Shown in pieces: positions 6,076 through 6,322 of a stretch of 6,322 nucleotides of DNA (the stretch's first letter is position 1; each line of letters begins with the position of its first letter). Location of the stretch: positions 1-6,322 of the forward strand of contig JAIRLQ010000341.1 of the NCBI GenBank assembly GCA_031259345.1. Direction: 5' to 3'. A program made the position numbers and the translations under genes. Below the pieces are notes generated by a model. That model saw only the letters and a list, made by a program, of their open reading frames with translations, did no database searches and had not been told where the DNA came from. The stretch comes from Treponema sp. GTDB taxonomy: Bacteria > Spirochaetota > Spirochaetia > Treponematales > Breznakiellaceae.

Positions 6076-6226
6076 AGCTAATAATACAGCGAGCCGCGTG
6101 AGTGTTTTCCTTATATTAATTGCTTTACTGGCTTGCACCATCTTGCTTAGTCTTGCTTATTTTTACCGTATTATTCAGCTTGCCTCCCGGGTTTCCTCAC
6201 CTCCTTTTCCCGGGAGGCTTTTTTTT
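6076..6226 (+). ncRNA. Candidate small RNA, about 150 nt
   Basis: Inferred from a promoter candidate at 6041 and a strong terminator at 6182-6226, with no plus-strand protein gene between gdhA's start and this terminator that it could serve. The body is U/C-rich and carries a tandem TCTTGCTTAG/TCTTGCTTAT (6141-6160), with further GCTTGC copies at 6131 and 6178, the sort of unpaired repeat that could pair with targets. The terminator loop holds TCACCTCCTTTT, like the 16S rRNA 3' tail. Alternatives are a leader with an attenuator for a gene right of the window, or a message for a short hydrophobic peptide. It does not resemble 6S RNA, tmRNA or SRP RNA to me. Confidence 0.45.
6182..6226 (+). terminator. 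Strong Rho-independent terminator
   Basis: GCCTCCCGGG (6182-6191) and CCCGGGAGGC (6209-6218) form a perfect 10-bp GC-rich stem with a 17-base loop, followed at once by eight T (6219-6226). On the minus strand there is no matching T-run, so the direction is plus. The loop includes CACCTCCTTTT (6199-6208 with the preceding C). Confidence 0.88.
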
Positions 6227-6259
6227 GTCCAAACGGGCGGCATGTTGCAAACATAATAT

Positions 6260-6320
6260 AACAGGTTACAAAAAAAACGTAAGCGCCCCTTATTGTAATT
6301 TTTTACGTTACGTGGCATCT
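6260..6320 (+). repeat. attC-like repeat at right end (copy 2)
   Basis: Carries AACAGG (6260-6265), CGCCCCTT (6284-6291) and CGTTACGTGGCATCT (6306-6320), the same blocks in the same order and orientation as the site at 4402-4459; the last block matches 13 of 15 bases. The middle differs: here an AACGTAA/TTACGTT stem (6276-6282, 6303-6309) replaces the CCCC/GGGG one. Conserved ends with a variable middle and different stem is how attC families vary. The window ends two bases later. Confidence 0.5.
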
Positions 6321-6322
6321 AT

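Noticed and set aside
6029..6256. GTG-started 75-codon ORF with a hydrophobic segment (VFLILIALLACTILLSLAYF), possible small membrane protein
   Set aside because: It reads straight through the strong terminator at 6182-6226 and ends beyond it, has no ribosome binding site, and its start lies upstream of the likely promoter. The hydrophobicity can follow from U-rich sequence.
1..6322. CRISPR array, tRNA or rRNA genes
   Set aside because: No regularly spaced direct repeats with unique spacers, and no tRNA or rRNA signatures were seen on either strand.

Overview
The window looks like a piece of a spirochaete chromosome, most likely a Treponema of the termite-gut type. That placement rests on recalled protein style (CTP synthase followed by an LptC-like lipoprotein, a FkbM-like methyltransferase, a transposase scrap) and not on any search. 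Base composition is uneven. The housekeeping genes are moderately GC-rich (36 of the 60 bases from 1321 are G/C), while the middle gene is AT-rich (18 of the 60 bases from 3841).

Region 1-2394 is a minus-strand operon: pyrG (CTP synthase), then 31 bases later an LptC-like lipoprotein gene, then a four-base ATGA overlap into a further gene cut by the window edge. pyrG has a near-ideal promoter whose TATAAT lies only 8 bases before the ATG, so its mRNA is probably leaderless.

Region 2395-3448 is accessory debris. It holds a broken transposase fragment, a short secreted-protein ORF with a run of eight G, inverted repeats, and a long imperfect palindrome ending in GTTATGC.

Region 3449-4381 holds a lone AT-rich gene for a FkbM-like (SAM-dependent) methyltransferase homologue. 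It has its own strong promoter and a run of nine C near its start, which could switch it on and off. Sites sharing a CGTTAYG core lie on both sides of it, and a third copy ends the window. The sites at 4402 and 6260 share three blocks in the same order: AACAGG, CGCCCCTT and CGTTAYGTGGCATYT. They resemble integron attC sites, but no integrase is present, so they may instead be another dispersed repeat.

Region 4495-5954 holds gdhA (NADP-type glutamate dehydrogenase) on the minus strand, with its promoter and a 13-bp hairpin just past its stop. Region 5955-6322 has no convincing protein gene. It has a plus-strand promoter candidate and, about 140 bases on, a textbook Rho-independent terminator, which suggests a roughly 150-nt small RNA. 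The terminator loop copies the anti-Shine-Dalgarno tail of 16S rRNA.

Functionally, pyrG supplies CTP, lptC and its neighbour probably belong to lipopolysaccharide (or similar glycolipid) export, and gdhA assimilates ammonium. The methyltransferase-like gene is a probable newcomer that may decorate a surface glycan.
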